Made by a program: the position numbers and the translations under genes
Shown here: one piece after another, positions 23,592 to 35,867 of the stretch
Position numbering within the stretch: position 1 is the stretch's first letter
Layout: each line of letters starts with the position of its first letter
The notes under the pieces: model-generated
Databases searched by the model: none
What the model saw: only the letters and a program-made list of their open reading frames with translations
What the model was told of the DNA's origin: nothing
Source of the DNA: Cryptomeria japonica
Taxonomy: Eukaryota > Streptophyta > Pinopsida > Cupressales > Cupressaceae
Assembly: GCF_030272615.1 (NCBI RefSeq)
Contig: NC_081407.1
Coordinates: 268,368,075 to 268,432,074 of the forward strand
Length of the DNA: 64,000 nucleotides
Reading direction: 5' to 3'

Positions 23592-26370
23592 TTTTGCCCC
23601 TCTTCGCCGTGGCGCTAGAATAGCGTCGGTGCAAAGACAATAAGACACTTGTGAGAACAAACAAAAGGGGAGTGAGAAAATGCCCCAGGCAGATGAAGGA
23701 ATGGTTAGGGATGCCCCCTTGAGAGGGTGCATGGGGAAAAAGGAACCAGGCGACATCTCAAAAGAAACAGTTCTCCAACGGAAAGGATAAAAGGAAAGAA
23801 GTAGAATGGGAAGGGGAGAAAAATGCAAATGCAATGGATGATATGGATGAAACGATCATGGAGTGCAATCACCTGCAAAATAGGATGCCATGTACTAAGA
23901 AATTATTTTGATTTAGCATTGCATGTGAGTCACAAGGGTATAAGGAACCATGGTGGAATTTCACAGCCAATGCATGAACTGACACATAAATAGACACACA
24001 AGCTAATCTAACACCACACAAAGTTACAGAGACCCTACATGCAATAGTGCTAGAAGAACCCCAAGAAGAAGACATGCCCCAATGTAACATAAGATGATAG
24101 AGACCTCATGAGGGTACAACAAGGGACACATCCAAAAGACATGCCAAGCAAAACCCAAAGCAACAAGATCACATCCTAAGCCTTGTTATTCCTAGTGCAC
24201 CATGATATAAAAGATTGTGGCGACCAAGAGGAAATAGAGCCCTCGGGAGCTTAAAAAGATAAATAAAGATAAAAAAGAATCAAAGCCAACACAAGTATCT
24301 CAGATATCTTTTGTCAAAAGATGATGATTGATTGGGAAGGATACATCCCAATGTTGTCTAGTTTAAGGAATGATACATCCTGTATAAGCCAAAGATGATC
24401 AAGACGTTTGGTTTTAGGAAGGATACATCCTGTATAAGACTAAGATAGATCAAAAAGTCTAGTTTCAGGAAGGATACATCATGTATAAGATAAAAGATGG
24501 GTGTTGGTGAGAAAGATGCATCTCGAAACAACACCAAGATAAAAGATTAATGATGATCAACAAAAGGATCTGATAGGATCATGATGACCAAGCTGCTCAA
24601 AGATGATTGTTGAAGAACCACCTAATAGGATATGATCTTGAAGATAGGACTGGCAGACACATATGCACAATGACACCTATATAAAAGATGTACAAGAGAT
24701 ATGGATGATGGAAGGAGACCTATGGAAAGGCCTGATGTTGCCCCAGTCAAGAGGAAAAGCGATGAGAGATTGAGGATGATGATTTGGAATGATGCATCCC
24801 AATGATGATGAGAAGATTGTGATTGAGGCTTACAGCAAGGCTGGGAACAAGACCAAGGATGCGATTGGATGATTCAATTAGAATTTGACCTTGGATAGTT
24901 GAGGAAGATGGATAATATTTGCACGCGATGGTGGATTACAAGGAGCAGATGGATTGATTTGGATGGAATGGAATTGGATTGCGAGGTTAGACTAGAGCTA
25001 GATACCAATGATAAGGGATGAAAGAGGCGATGGAATGATAAGAGAGGAGGGATGGAAGGATGAAGGATAGGATGAAAAGGATTGGAGATGGAAGCATTAT
25101 GGATGTGGCTAGGAGATGAAAGGATTAGGGATGAAGGGATGGAGGTAGATGAGGATTGGGGGAGGAACCAAGTTATGGACAAAGGGATGGAGGAATTGGG
25201 AGATAAGGACTGGTGGAGGATCAAGTGATCGATGAAGAGAGGGAGGAATGAGGAGATAAGGAATTGGAAAATGGATGGATATGCTAAGATGACTAACAAA
25301 AGGATTGGAAGTTTAGGAAAGTGGATGGAAGATAAGGTGATAGGTGAATGAGGATCATGACTTGACATGTGAAAGGATTATATGAAGGAACAAGATAGGG
25401 AAAGAGAGGCCAAGAGGTATCCAAAGCATGTATACATGGTGGCCTTTTCTTTGTATCAAGATCCAAGAGAGGATGGAGGAAGTGAAATGGATTGGATATG
25501 ATGGATATGGTAGGCAGATGAAATGGAAGAGGAAATAGCTAGATGGGCAGAAGAACTTTGCCCCCAAGTGTGGAGAGAAAAAGGATAAGGGGAATTATGC
25601 ATGACACCTGTTTATCAGGTTTTCATCATGGTACTTATCCAAGGTGCCTGTTTGCCAAGTTTTCACCATTGGACAAACTTTTTTCTCTTTACTCTTTTTT
25701 TTTTTTGAAATTTTTCGATCTCTAGAAGGAAATTTATGGATGGATCTAGATTAAAATAAATGGATTTGGAAGATAAGATGGATGGAGGACTCAAGCATTG
25801 AGTTCCATATCAAGGTAATAGGAGCCCATTTAGAGTGATCACCCGATGTTTGTACAACTTTATTAAGAAGGAGTGAATTATGCAAAGGCTTGGATTAGAT
25901 GGTTTTGATGGGGAATGTAAGGGATGTGGTGCTAGCAAGTGCTTGAAGGAAAGGATGGAAAGTGATTATGATGGGGGGATGTTGTCAGGAACAACATTGG
26001 CACATGTTGTGGGGGATGTGGGATGAGTGAAGGGGAGATGGATGGAGCATGTGGATATGATGGTGGAATTATGATAGGAAGCCTTGGGACATAGGGACCC
26101 AAAATAGACTTAGGAGATGGAGGGGGATAATGTTTAGCTAGTGGATTAGCAATTTTGGATGCCATTGTAGGTTCTTCTTTTGGATGCACTGCTTCTTTTT
26201 GCTTTGGGATCCACATTATTTTTTCTTTTTTCTTTAGGGGGCCTTTGCATCCTGTGGGATTCAGTGCATTTTTGTATTAGCTTTTGCACTGTTGGAACAT
26301 GTCTTTTTGAGTGGACATAATCATCTTTATATTGATGTGGATGTCTAGATTTATGCAGTTTTGATGTGGT
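23592..26370 (-). pseudogene. Element F, distal part of interior: Ser/Pro-rich and basic coding remnant
   Basis: Reading the minus strand from 26370 gives a basic region (HKSRHPHQYKDDYVHSKRH, then MQRPPKEKRKNNVDPKAKR), then a Pro-rich segment (26216-25932, ending PSFPSSTC) with the motif SILGPYVPR. That motif also occurs twice (SILAPYIPN, SILGPYIPK) upstream at about 39340-39440. Farther on (25368-24874) the frame is Ser/Pro/Ile-rich and of low complexity. From about 24870 to 23592 I see no convincing gene. Low-complexity purine bias (GGATGGAAGGATG words) makes small ORFs uninformative. Confidence 0.45.
24365..24515. repeat. 51-bp tandem repeat, about three copies
   Basis: The core 'aggaaggatacatcctgtataag' (first copy with small changes) recurs starting near 24366, 24417 and 24468, a constant 51-bp spacing. 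A partial fourth match lies at about 24335. It is in the non-coding 3' part of element F. Confidence 0.8.
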
Positions 26371-27331
26371 TGTTGGCAATTGATACCCATCTGGTGGCTT
26401 CTGATGGTTGATTATTTGTTTAGGGTTCTCATTAATGGCAACTCTTCATAAAGATTTGATCTGGTAGTCATAATTCTTCTTAACCGGAAGCAGGTGTTAA
26501 CCCGTAGCCAGTTAACCGATATTTCAGGATGAACAGAGCAATTTTGGGTCCGGAAGCTTTCCGGTGATTGTGGTGTATTGAATTGTGTTTGGGTTGATTG
26601 AGCTGACATAAAGACATCATTTTATTATTATTTTAGTGATCTGCATTTATCTTTGTTGATTCGATCAAGCCAACATGAGACTACACGTTACACTAGCATG
26701 TTGACATGGTAAATGGCCTATTTTGTGATTGCGGATATATAAGACCGGTATAGATGATCTTTTTAGTGAATGGTATGATGATATGAGAGCGAGTGGTAAT
26801 CGAGAATATATTTTGGCTTAGTTTCATGTGCGTATTCTTGATCCGGTAGCTGACTGAGATAGTGAATAGGGCTGAATAGAGCAACACAACATAGGTGATT
26901 CGGTCAGTATATTTGGCACTCAACCAGAACTCATCTAAGAATTTTAGATGTTATTTTGGAGTTAATTTGGTGTAATTCATCATTTTAACTAATAAATAAT
27001 GCAGTGAGCCTTCCGGGGTTGTAGCCCTTATTGTATTTGAGCAGTGAGCTCTAGGCAATGTGCCTGAATGCTTGTGCATTCCCCATATTGTAATATTTTT
27101 TTTTCTACTGGCCATAGTAGAATAATATTTTAAATTCAAATCCCACCGTGGTTTTTCCCATTTGGGTTTCCACGTAAAAATCTGGTGTTATGATTTTGTG
27201 GTTGATTTTTTTAAGTTTCTGCATTTTATTTTCTTGTGTATGCTTCTGGTAGTTTAAAGTTAAGTCTAAAAATTTGTAAACCTGTAGATCACTGATTCAC
27301 CCCCCTCTCTCAGTGATCCATGATTCCAACA
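26371..27331 (+). repeat. Element A 5' LTR
   Basis: 961 bp, TGTTGGCAATTG...TGATTCCAACA. It matches the split 3' LTR along its length, including 'cttgtgcattccccatattg' near 27070 and 'ctcagtgatccatgattcc' at the end. Possible promoter or polyadenylation signals cannot be set apart by eye. Confidence 0.88.
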
Positions 27332-27333
27332 AT

Positions 27334-27346
27334 TGGTATCAGAGCC
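27334..27346 (+). promoter_or_regulatory. Element A primer-binding site
   Basis: tggtatcagagcc lies two bases after the LTR end. This is the standard plant site complementary to the 3' end of initiator Met tRNA. Confidence 0.92.
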
Positions 27347-27381
27347 TAGTTCCTTTGAGGAAGGTCCAGGAGATTGACTCA

Positions 27382-28540
27382 ATGGATTCTGGTTTTCAGA
27401 GACAACTCAATGTGGCACTTGAGGATCTTGATGCAATAAGAAATGAGATCAATTCCTTAAAGAGAAACTTAAATGTTGTTGATGATTTCATTAATGAATT
27501 GAAGGATCAAGTGAGCACATCAAGAGACAAGAGGAAGGAATTTATGGACAAGTTGAAGGAGAAAGAAGATCAAATCATGGAAAATCAGGGAAAAACTGAT
27601 GAATGTGACAAGCTTGAGAGAGATAATGTTGCCTTGAATAATGAGATGCAATCCATTTTGATGAGGCTGACTAAGGAAATTGAGGACCAGAAGAAAAATG
27701 AAGAGAATCTGGCACAATCTTATTGAAGGAAAGAGTTGATGAATTATTCAGGCTTACCTATGAGAATGAATAGTTGAAGCTTGAGTTGACACAGTCAAGG
27801 AATAATGGTCAACAACTTGAAAGATGGATTGCTTCCTTAAGAGATGAACTTGCTACTGCTAATGATTAAAAAGAAAAATTCAAATCTTTCACAGCAAGGC
27901 TTGATGAGATGCTGGAAAGTCAAAGACAAGGAAAGGACATGCGAGGACTTGGATTGGAGAAAGGTGAATCCTCTGGATTTGGACAAAGCAATGCAAAACC
28001 TAATCTAAAGAAGAGAAAGAATCCTTCAGTAAGACAACCTAATGCCCACAAATTCAATGGTATATTCTTTACTTGAAATAAATTTGGTCATATGGTGAAT
28101 CAATGCAGAAGTAGGATGCATAATGGAAGGAACAACATGAATAATGTTCCTACCTTTATCGATCAGTGTTTCATATACAATAATTTTGGTCTCAAGTCAA
28201 ATATGTGTAGAGAAGTAATGAATAGCTTCCAACACAAGAGGTTCTATGCTTGTGGGATGTTTGGACATATCTCTAACCAGTGCAGGATGAGACCAAATTA
28301 GATGAACTTTAGACCTATGCAGAGAAATGTTGTTTGACATGCATATAATAAAACCGGTCACATTGCAAAGTACTATAGAAGAAAGAACAATTCTCCAATA
28401 GACAAGAACAAATCAGATGAGAAGAGAAAGGAGAAGGTAGAAGAGATCAAAGATAAACATGAGAAGATGTGGGTCAGAAAAGATGAATTTAAAGCAAAAA
28501 TTGGATCTGCACTTGAATCCAATGCAAGATCTTCATCCAA
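27382..28540 (+). pseudogene. Element A ORF1: coiled-coil protein with four degenerate zinc knuckles
   Basis: The ATG at 27382 (MDSGFQRQLNVALEDL) opens a strongly heptad-like, Glu/Lys/Asn-rich coiled coil of about 115 codons, ending at a stop at 27724-27726. The coiled coil resumes in other frames to about 27950. Four knuckle positions follow at 28070-28380, and each has lost ligands: GHMVNQC has lost its first CX2C; then CFIYNNFGLKSNMC, YACGMFGHISNQC, and AYNKTGHIAKYY. A highly charged tail follows, ending near 28540. The UBN2 capsid part seen in E and C is missing, so this is at most the C-terminal part of a gag. Element B has the better-preserved version. Confidence 0.7.
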
Positions 28541-28951
28541 TAACTAGGGCTTTATGCCTTAGGGGGAACTTTTCATCCAGATTCTAAGAACCCCCTCTTT
28601 GGTGATCTATAATCGATTCCAAAAGGTTGCAGAAGGCTTAAATCATATATGTAGATGTTATTTGAAAGTTTTAGAGAAGATTTGGTGCTCCAGTAAGCAA
28701 ATCTATGAAAATCATGGTAACCAGTTGTAGCATTTATTGCAATGGAAAATTAGGTTTTCAAAGGATAAAAAGGCATTTGAAAGTTTCATTTGTCACAATG
28801 CAATCAAGTGAATAGTGCAAAGAAGCAGAGTGAAGTGATTTGGTGATTTCAACAGTGATTTCAATGACTCTAAAGTGAATTTTAGCGCCCGATTGCAAAT
28901 CAAGGTATTTATATGTTCAAACTATTTGTTTCCACAAAACCTAAATTTAAA

Positions 28952-31900
28952 ATGGCTTCAGCTTCTAGTCTTGCTACCCCATTGGTTGTGGAGATTAAGG
29001 ATAGGGCCACACCTGTATTCAAGAAACACCCTTTCAATTCTATTGAAGATGATCTAGAAGGTGCATTTTCTTTGGTACCCTATGGCGTCCTTCACAATGA
29101 GGATATTAGGGCATACATCCATTGTGATCTTGAGGAGCTTGGTAACACTGACATGCTAGACCTATATAACAAACACTTGGTGGACAGTTTGGGTAACCTC
29201 AAACCTGAATACAAGGTGCTTCACGACAAGAGTTTTTCACTGTTCATCCATTTTCCATTTTTCAACGAAGCATAGTGGATCCAGTATTTTCTCAGTCGAG
29301 TCCATGATGAGTTTATATGGCTCGATAGGCCTAACAAAATAAATAAATAGGCAATTCAAGCTATGACATGCCTCAGTGAAACTAGTGAATTACCTAGCTT
29401 GAGAAAACTATTGAATAACACAGCGATAGCCAATACTGGCTCCAGGTTCGACAACAAAGCAATGACTATCAGTGACATTCTGGCGAACGATGTAAATTTT
29501 GCATCAATGGTGGTCGGATAAAAGGTTTACCAGTTCAACAGACACAGCTATGTTACTCATACTGTGAAGCAGTCACCGGTGAGGAGGGACCTCAAAGAGA
29601 TCAACTTGGACTAGTTAGCAAGAGTAAACACAAAAGAAACACAAAGATATGATGGAGGCAATGCAGAACAAATTGAATTATATCATGAAAATTGATTACA
29701 ACCAACCGAATAACAACCGGTTTACAACATAGCCGACTCACAAGCCTGGTAGAACATACAAAATAGGTCACAACTGAGAACTTGAATCTTAAGATCTATC
29801 TTCTATGCACTTGAAGTAGTCACTAGTGAGGAGGGACCTTAAAGAGATCAATTTGGACCGGTCAGCAAGAGTAAACACAACAAAAACACAAAGATATGAT
29901 GGAGGCAATGCAAAACAGATTGAATTATAACATGAAAATTGATTACAACCAACTGGTAACAATCGGGTTACACCATAACTGACTCACGAGCCTAGTAGAA
30001 CATACATAAAAGGTGACAACCGAGACCATGAATCTTAAGATCTATCTTCTACGCTCAGTCTAGCTACTTGATTCTTTGATTCATTACATTCTAATGCACA
30101 ATTATAATTATATATATGATCCAAAGGATCCGGTCGGCTCAAAAAGGGATCAAAACTCGAAGAACAAGACCTAACATATAAAATTAACAAGGTCAGCCTC
30201 CGCTAAGAGATTTCTCCAAAAAATCCAAAGGATGAAGTGTAGATCACGGGAAAAAGTTGGCCACATGCGAAGGAACATCATAATCAATTCACAAGGCTCT
30301 AAAAGCTTCCAAAGGGTTCCGGTGGATCACCAAAATAGGTCCAGGCAACCAATAACAAGAGCTGTCAACCGGTAATAGGAAACTGTCACGATAGCGATAT
30401 CTTGCCAGAAAATGATCCAAATGTGATGCGGTCTGGAAATAAGAAAGATGATCAAGTATTCAAGTATAATCCAACTCCATATGATCCAATGAGCCAAAAC
30501 CATGACACACAAAAAGAAAATCTGAAACTGCAAATAGAAAGAAAAATAGGAAGGAAAATGATTTTGGTTGATGCAATATTGCAATGAACTGAGGATGCTC
30601 ATGCATCATACTACTATATACTCAACCTATTCAATAATAAAAGAAGACAAAAGGTATGACCTATGTAGAGTCCTTCTTAATGAGTTGATAAGCAATTTGA
30701 AGAAAATTAAGCAAGATAAGAAGCACATTTTTTAATATGGAACTCTTCTTATTTGCTTGGCCTTATATTTCTTGAATGAGATACCCGGTGTAAAAGGGAA
30801 GGTCCAATGGGCCTATGATAGACCAGTGGCAATGCAAATTAAAGAGGGATTGTGGGGAATAGGAGATGCTACAATGCCAATATCTTCTCAATGGGGATAC
30901 TTCAAATCATTCCAATCAACAATGAAAAACAAAGAAATAATCCCCAAGGAAATTGTTGAGAAGTATGAGCAAACCATTTGCTTCATGGTTGACAAGGATC
31001 AATATCAAATGGAAGTTGTTGAGCCTAGGATAGTTTGGATGCCCATGGGGTATGAATTTGACTCTATCACGCTTGAGGCATACACTCAACACCTTTTGAG
31101 TCAACTGGTGGATGCTAAGGAAGAAAGATTTGGAACATTCAAGGAGAAGGATCTTAAGTTGCATATGCAGTTCACTGCACCTGCTAGGAAAAGAAAAGTT
31201 ACAAAGATGGCCAAGGAAGTAGCAGTAAAGATGGGATTCTCTCAGGAGGAGGTGAAGCAAGCAAGAGAAAAACATGCACAGAAGGAGGCCAAAGAGGGAA
31301 CTAAGAAGCCTAAGGTTGATCTGGTTTCCTTCAACTTTAAATCAAAAGAGAGCTCCAGTTGCATCATCTGGAAAGGGGGTGTTGAAATAGAAGGAGAAAT
31401 GTAAGCGAACTTATCTTGTTGTGTCTCTGGTGGCCTTTGAGACAAAATATGATGAAGACACAGGCAAGGCTAAGATGAAAGGTGAATTTCTTAGATTAGT
31501 GAGGAAGTCACAGTCTGGTGGAGCCCAGCAAAGCAAGAAAGCCAAATCTGATCTAGTTCCTACTAGAAGGCCCAAGAGAGGAAGTTAGATTAAGACTCAA
31601 CTTGAGTCCAGTGATAAGAAAGGTAAATTTGCATATGTTCCTCCATTGTCAGTAGACCAGTTAATTGATGAGATAATTATGGATGATAATTTAAAGAATC
31701 TAGGTCGAAGAAGCTATTGTATTATACATGCATAATTTTAGTAAGACATTGATTGAGCTAGAGAAGAGCATTTCCAAGGACCTATAGAACCTTATTGATG
31801 CAAGGAGACTGACTGCCAGCAAAACATACAAGGAGATGAAAGAAAGAGAGATAATAAATGTTTGCACCTGTATCACCTGAGATGAAGTCAAAAGACTCAT

Positions 31901-33255
31901 CGAGGAAGCCAACATAAAAGAATTTAGAAGCAAAAACAAGGTAAACAGGTTAATGATTAGAAAAGTGGAAGAGGTAAGGAAGGAGATAGAAGATATATGG
32001 AGAAAAATAATTGTAAATGATCCTTTCTACAAAGATGCATTTAAGTCTTCTCAACTCGAAGAAAATAAAGGTGTTTCTGATGTTCAGAAGAATGAAACTC
32101 AGACTAGGGGACATCCAGAAGATAAAGGTAACACAACACTTGATGTTGAGGCCAATGATAACCCTCCAGTGGTGGATAGTTCAACACTCCCTTAGATCCA
32201 AAAGGATGATAAAGCACTAAGTGGCAACACTGGTGCACAAGATAAAGGGGATGTTGCTGAGAAAAAGGAAGTTGAGGGTGAAGAGGTAAAGGCTGTAGAG
32301 GCAGATAAGGGCAAAGGAGTTGTTAATCTGACAACTGACACTCCTGCAGTTTCTAGGACCCCACCTCAGATCCCTATAAATCTTGATGGTCCATTGAACC
32401 TTGGACATATGTCTCCTATCGAGAAGCTAATACTCGCAGCTGTTGTTTCAAGCTCAGGCCAGCCAGAATCTGGTAAAGTTTGAGTTAGAGGACAAAAATA
32501 TCATTTTGATGTCGGTTGAAGTTTTACAAAAGGTGGCTCCAAATGTACAGTTAGATTCCAATGCCAGCCCCTCCGGGAAATTATTGCAATTTATTAACAA
32601 TGTAAATACCAGTTTTGATTCTTTAGAGAAGTCTACTACTAAGAAATTTTTGGATAGATTTAAGGATGTAAGGATGCAAACATTCTGGAAGATAATTGAG
32701 AATGACCGAGTTATATTGAATCAAGGCTTGCAAACTATCTCTGAGGCTCTGACAGAAGGCAGTAAACTATATAAGTCTTGTCTAGTTTTGTAAAAGCTCA
32801 CTATTGACATAGAAAAACAAATAAGTATATATCAAGGTAATCTAGTTGGCATCTCACAATCTTTTGACTCAAACACAACTCTTACTAGCAACATTGAAGG
32901 ATAGGTAATAGCTCTAACTGATCAAATCTTGAGTCTCAATGCGGAGAAGGACAAGAATTTGAGGAAAGTAGGTGAACTTCAGAACTTAATTGCCCCCTGG
33001 TTGGATAGTGTGCTAAGAAATAAGGTAGATTTCATGAATGATATGGCACAATCCGTGTCATCTGATCTGAAGGAAGTAGAAATTCATGCAACTGTATTTT
33101 GTACATTTATTGTTGTTTTGGATGACTTTAAGAGCAGGTGGGATACTCGCCTAGGAATTTTGAACACCATTTATACTGACATCTTTAGTATTTGTAAAGT
33201 CTTTGTATATAAGTTTCAGGTAGCACCCCATCTTTGGAATTGTTATCAAAGGTAG
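28952..33255 (+). pseudogene. Element A ORF2: large protein of unknown family, interrupted
   Basis: The open start is at ATG 28952 (MASASSLATPLVVEIKD) and runs to a stop at 29275. In the same frame it contains FIWLDRPNKINK and MTISDILANDV, up to about 29560. Foreign LTR-like DNA lies at 29565 to about 30640. The coding sequence resumes and is open for 215 codons at 30757-31404 (ALYFLNEIPGVKGKVQWAY, then EIVEKYEQTICFMVDKDQ, then a Lys/Glu-rich helical tail). It is followed by charged linkers and a C-terminal helical or coiled-coil part at 32443-33255. The estimated original length is over 1,000 residues. I see no RT, integrase, protease or helicase motif and do not recognise the family. An envelope-like or structural ORF, as known after pol in some plant Copia elements, is one possibility. 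Confidence 0.55.
29565..30400 (-). repeat. Antisense LTR-like fragment inside element A, with a 247-bp tandem duplication
   Basis: The blocks starting at 29565 and 29812 are near copies (shared 'gtgaggagggacct', 'aagatatgatggaggcaatg', 'cttaagatctatcttct'), with period 247 bp. On the minus strand the region reads like an LTR 3' half from an unrelated family (ggatccaccggaaccctttgg and onwards). It interrupts ORF2 of element A. Exact ends and a TSD were not found. Confidence 0.6.
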
Positions 33256-33303
33256 AGAGAAACAATGAAAAATGTACAATATAGAAGAGTGGAATTCTTT
33301 GTT

Positions 33304-33312
33304 TAAGGGGGA
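33304..33312 (+). promoter_or_regulatory. Element A upstream polypurine-like run
   Basis: aagggggag, about 90 bp upstream of the main PPT. Elements B, C and D carry comparable second runs. Confidence 0.45.
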
Positions 33313-33374
33313 GCCTTAGAAATTCTTTTGATCCGGTGTACAGATTTTTCAATACTTAGTCATTTTTTATGAGT

Positions 33375-33473
33375 GTTGCCATCAATGCCAAAGGGGGAGA
33401 TTATTGGAAATTGACACTCATTCAGTGGCTTCTAATGGTTGATTATTGGTTTAGGGTTGTCATTGATGGCAAC
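33375..33473 (+). promoter_or_regulatory. Element A polypurine tract within an inverted repeat
   Basis: The arm gttgccatcaatg (33375-33387) is perfectly complementary to cattgatggcaac (33461-33473). The PPT ccaaagggggagat (33388-33401) and the 3' LTR start lie in the loop. Confidence 0.75.
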
Positions 33474-33544
33474 TCTTCATGGAGATTCGATCCAGTAGTC
33501 ATAATTCTTCTTAACCGGAAGCAGGTGTTAGCTGGTAGCTAGTT
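33402..33544 (+). repeat. Element A 3' LTR, first part
   Basis: It starts TATTGGAAATTGACACTC, so the canonical TG is mutated to TA, right after the PPT. It is collinear with 26371-26515 of the 5' LTR and stops at the B insertion. The last five bases, tagtt (33540-33544), are the left TSD of element B. Confidence 0.85.
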
Positions 33545-34432
33545 TGTTGGCAATTGACACTCATTGGATTCATTTTGTTGTCATTGATGGCAACATGATA
33601 TGATGGAAGTCATAAAATGGCACTAGGAAGCATATACCGGCAAATACCGACTTTGGAGCATTCAGGGCTACACCGGCATCGACATCAATACTTCTTTGGA
33701 AGCCGACATCAAGGAGGATTTACTTAAAATCATTTTGTAATTATTATTGTCAAGGCCAATATTTTTTTAAATTTATTATAAGCCGACATAAGGCATATCA
33801 TTTGTAATAGTTATATAGGTCAGTCTGCTAGGTTATTTTTAAAAGGTAATGGGACATATCAAATGTGTGGATATAGGAGAATATAGCAAAACTGTATGAT
33901 GCAAAATATATGAATGGAGATAATTTTGTATGTGAATGTTATATAATACAATGATCTGTAGATATCTTGGAAAGAATTCTAGGAGGAGAAGAGATACCGG
34001 TAGCAGTTCAAAATTTATGAACCGATACAGAGCGGAACCAAAATCGGAACTCTATTTGGCATAGTAGATGCATTCTTGAGTTCATTTTCAGTAATTTACT
34101 TTGGTAGAAAGCTTGTAGTCTATGAGGCTCTTTAGTGATGAGTAGTATGCTCTAGGCAATGTGTCTTCATGCAAGTGCAAGCCCCTATTATATGTAATAT
34201 CTTTTCATATGGCTAGTGAACCAATATTGTGGGTCACAAATCCCACCGTATTTTTTCCTCATTGAGGTTTTCCATGTATAAATTATGTCTTTTATGGTGT
34301 TCATTTATGTGGATGGTTTATTTGTCTACCGGTATATATATGCATGGTCTAGAAAGTTAAAAATTGTTCATTTCGACAGAACACTAATTCACAACACCCC
34401 CCCCCCCCTCTCAGTGTTCTTGGATCCCAATA
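33545..34432 (+). repeat. Element B 5' LTR
   Basis: 888 bp, from TGTTGGCAATTGACAC to CCCAATA (CCCAACA in the 3' LTR). It is similar to the 3' LTR over its length, except that the 3' LTR has a large (AT)n tract. A C-homopolymer lies at about 34396-34408. Confidence 0.88.
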
Positions 34433-34434
34433 AT

Positions 34435-34446
34435 TGGTATCAGAGA
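34435..34446 (+). promoter_or_regulatory. Element B primer-binding site
   Basis: tggtatcagaga, the initiator-Met-tRNA type, two bases after the LTR end, with the last positions diverged. Confidence 0.85.
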
Positions 34447-34506
34447 TTGGTACCTCAAAAGAAGTTTAGCAGCTTGAGGAAGATCCTCAAACTGGAATCT
34501 TTGAAC

Positions 34507-35774
34507 ATGGCTATGGAGAAGCAAATTGAGATGGCTCTTGAGGATTATGATGCTGAAAGGATGAAGAATAGAATTCTGCAAATGAATTCATTCTTATCCT
34601 ACAAGAAAGGTTATCATCTTCTCAAGCCAAGAGTAAAGAAATTTTTCAACAACCAGATGATGAGGAGAAAAATGATCTTAAGAAACAATGTCAGAAACTA
34701 AGTCAAGCAAACATGTTCACGAAGAATGATATGCAAGATCTGACTATGAGGTTATGAAAAGATATTGAGGATAGAAAGAAGAGAGAAGATAATCTTGTTA
34801 TATCTCTGAAGAACAAATTTGATGAATGTGGTAGATTGACTCATGAGAATAATATGTTGAGAACTGATTTGGCACACTCCCGGAACAATGAACAAGAACT
34901 TGAAAGACAAGTAACCACTCTGAGAGATGATTTGACTACTACAAGTGAGTGTAAAGAAAATTTTATGACCAATGTTGCACAACTGGATGAATTATTGAAG
35001 AGACAAAGACAGATTGATGATTCTAGAGGTCTTGGATTTGTACAAGGTGAAATCTTTGGTACTGCAAATGAAGATCATACAACCGGTATGGAGAACTCAT
35101 CAGACCAGAGGAAACCGGTAAGGAAATCTAATGCTTATAAATTCAATGGTAGATGTTTTATTTGCAATAAATTTGGACATATGGCTAAACAATGTAGAAA
35201 TAAGGCAAATCAAAACTACAATTTTGTTCCCGGTCAATGCACAAAGTGCAAGAAATGTGGTCATAGATCAGAAGACTATAGAATGAATGTTAATTGCCAT
35301 GCATGTGGAAAGTTTGGACATTTTTCTAATCATTGTAGGTCAAGAAATGATACCAGATATGTCAAAGCAATTCTAAAGAACAATGTTACATGTTATGCAT
35401 GCAACAAAATAGGTCATATTACTAAGTATTGTAGAAGCAAGACTCAACTGGTTAATAACGATAAAGATAATAAGAAAGGAAAGCATAAGGGTAATGATAC
35501 TGGAACTGGTAAGACCACAATGACCTGTGATGATCTTATTGATGAAATTACAAAAGATGGAATATTGAAAAATATATCTAATTATTATGAAGATTTAGAA
35601 GAGAATGAGCAAAGTGAATTAGAAGGGGCTATTTTATTGTATATAGACATTTATAAGAAAGCCTTAATTGAAATTTTGAAGGAGATACCTTTATCCTTGT
35701 ATAATAAACTTGAGGCTAGGAGACTTGACGCTGTCAAAAGGGATAGGGAGATCAAAGAAGTTGCACTTTTATAA
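34507..35774 (+). pseudogene. Element B ORF1-ORF2 fusion: coiled coil, four-knuckle array, ORF2-like tail
   Basis: The likely start is at about 34507 (MAMEKQIEMALEDYDAER), parallel to the ORF1 start of A. Frame breaks follow near 34590-34760. The open part 34836-35774 (312 codons) has a coiled coil (to about residue 60) and a linker. Four CX2CX4HX4C-type units come next: CFICNKFGHMAKQC (35154-35195), CTKCKKCGHRSEDY (last Cys is Tyr), CHACGKFGHFSNHC (35297-35338) and CYACNKIGHITKYC (35392-35433). A Lys-rich linker follows, then DDLIDEITKDGILKN, homologous to the A-type ORF2 segment near 31660-31850. The array suggests RNA or DNA binding. The absent ORF2 N-terminal half suggests an internal deletion. 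Confidence 0.75.
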
Positions 35775-35867
35775 TTGTGTGGTACTGTAAATAATGAGGA
35801 AATGAAAAGATGTATAGACACTACAAATAGGACAATCTTCGGTAGTAAATCCTAGCAGATAAGCCTT

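Noticed and set aside
24365-24515. CRISPR-like regular repeat
   Set aside because: Units are contiguous tandem copies with related interiors and no unique spacers, in plant nuclear DNA.
24874-25368. 164-codon Ser/Pro/Ile-rich minus-strand ORF as a separate gene
   Set aside because: Low-complexity GGATGGA-type sequence leaves a frame open by chance. Treated as part of the element F remnant.
34285-34506. N-terminal extension of element B ORF1 from 34285
   Set aside because: It runs through the 5' LTR and PBS. The start near 34507 matches the ORF1 start of element A, so the upstream part is not coding.
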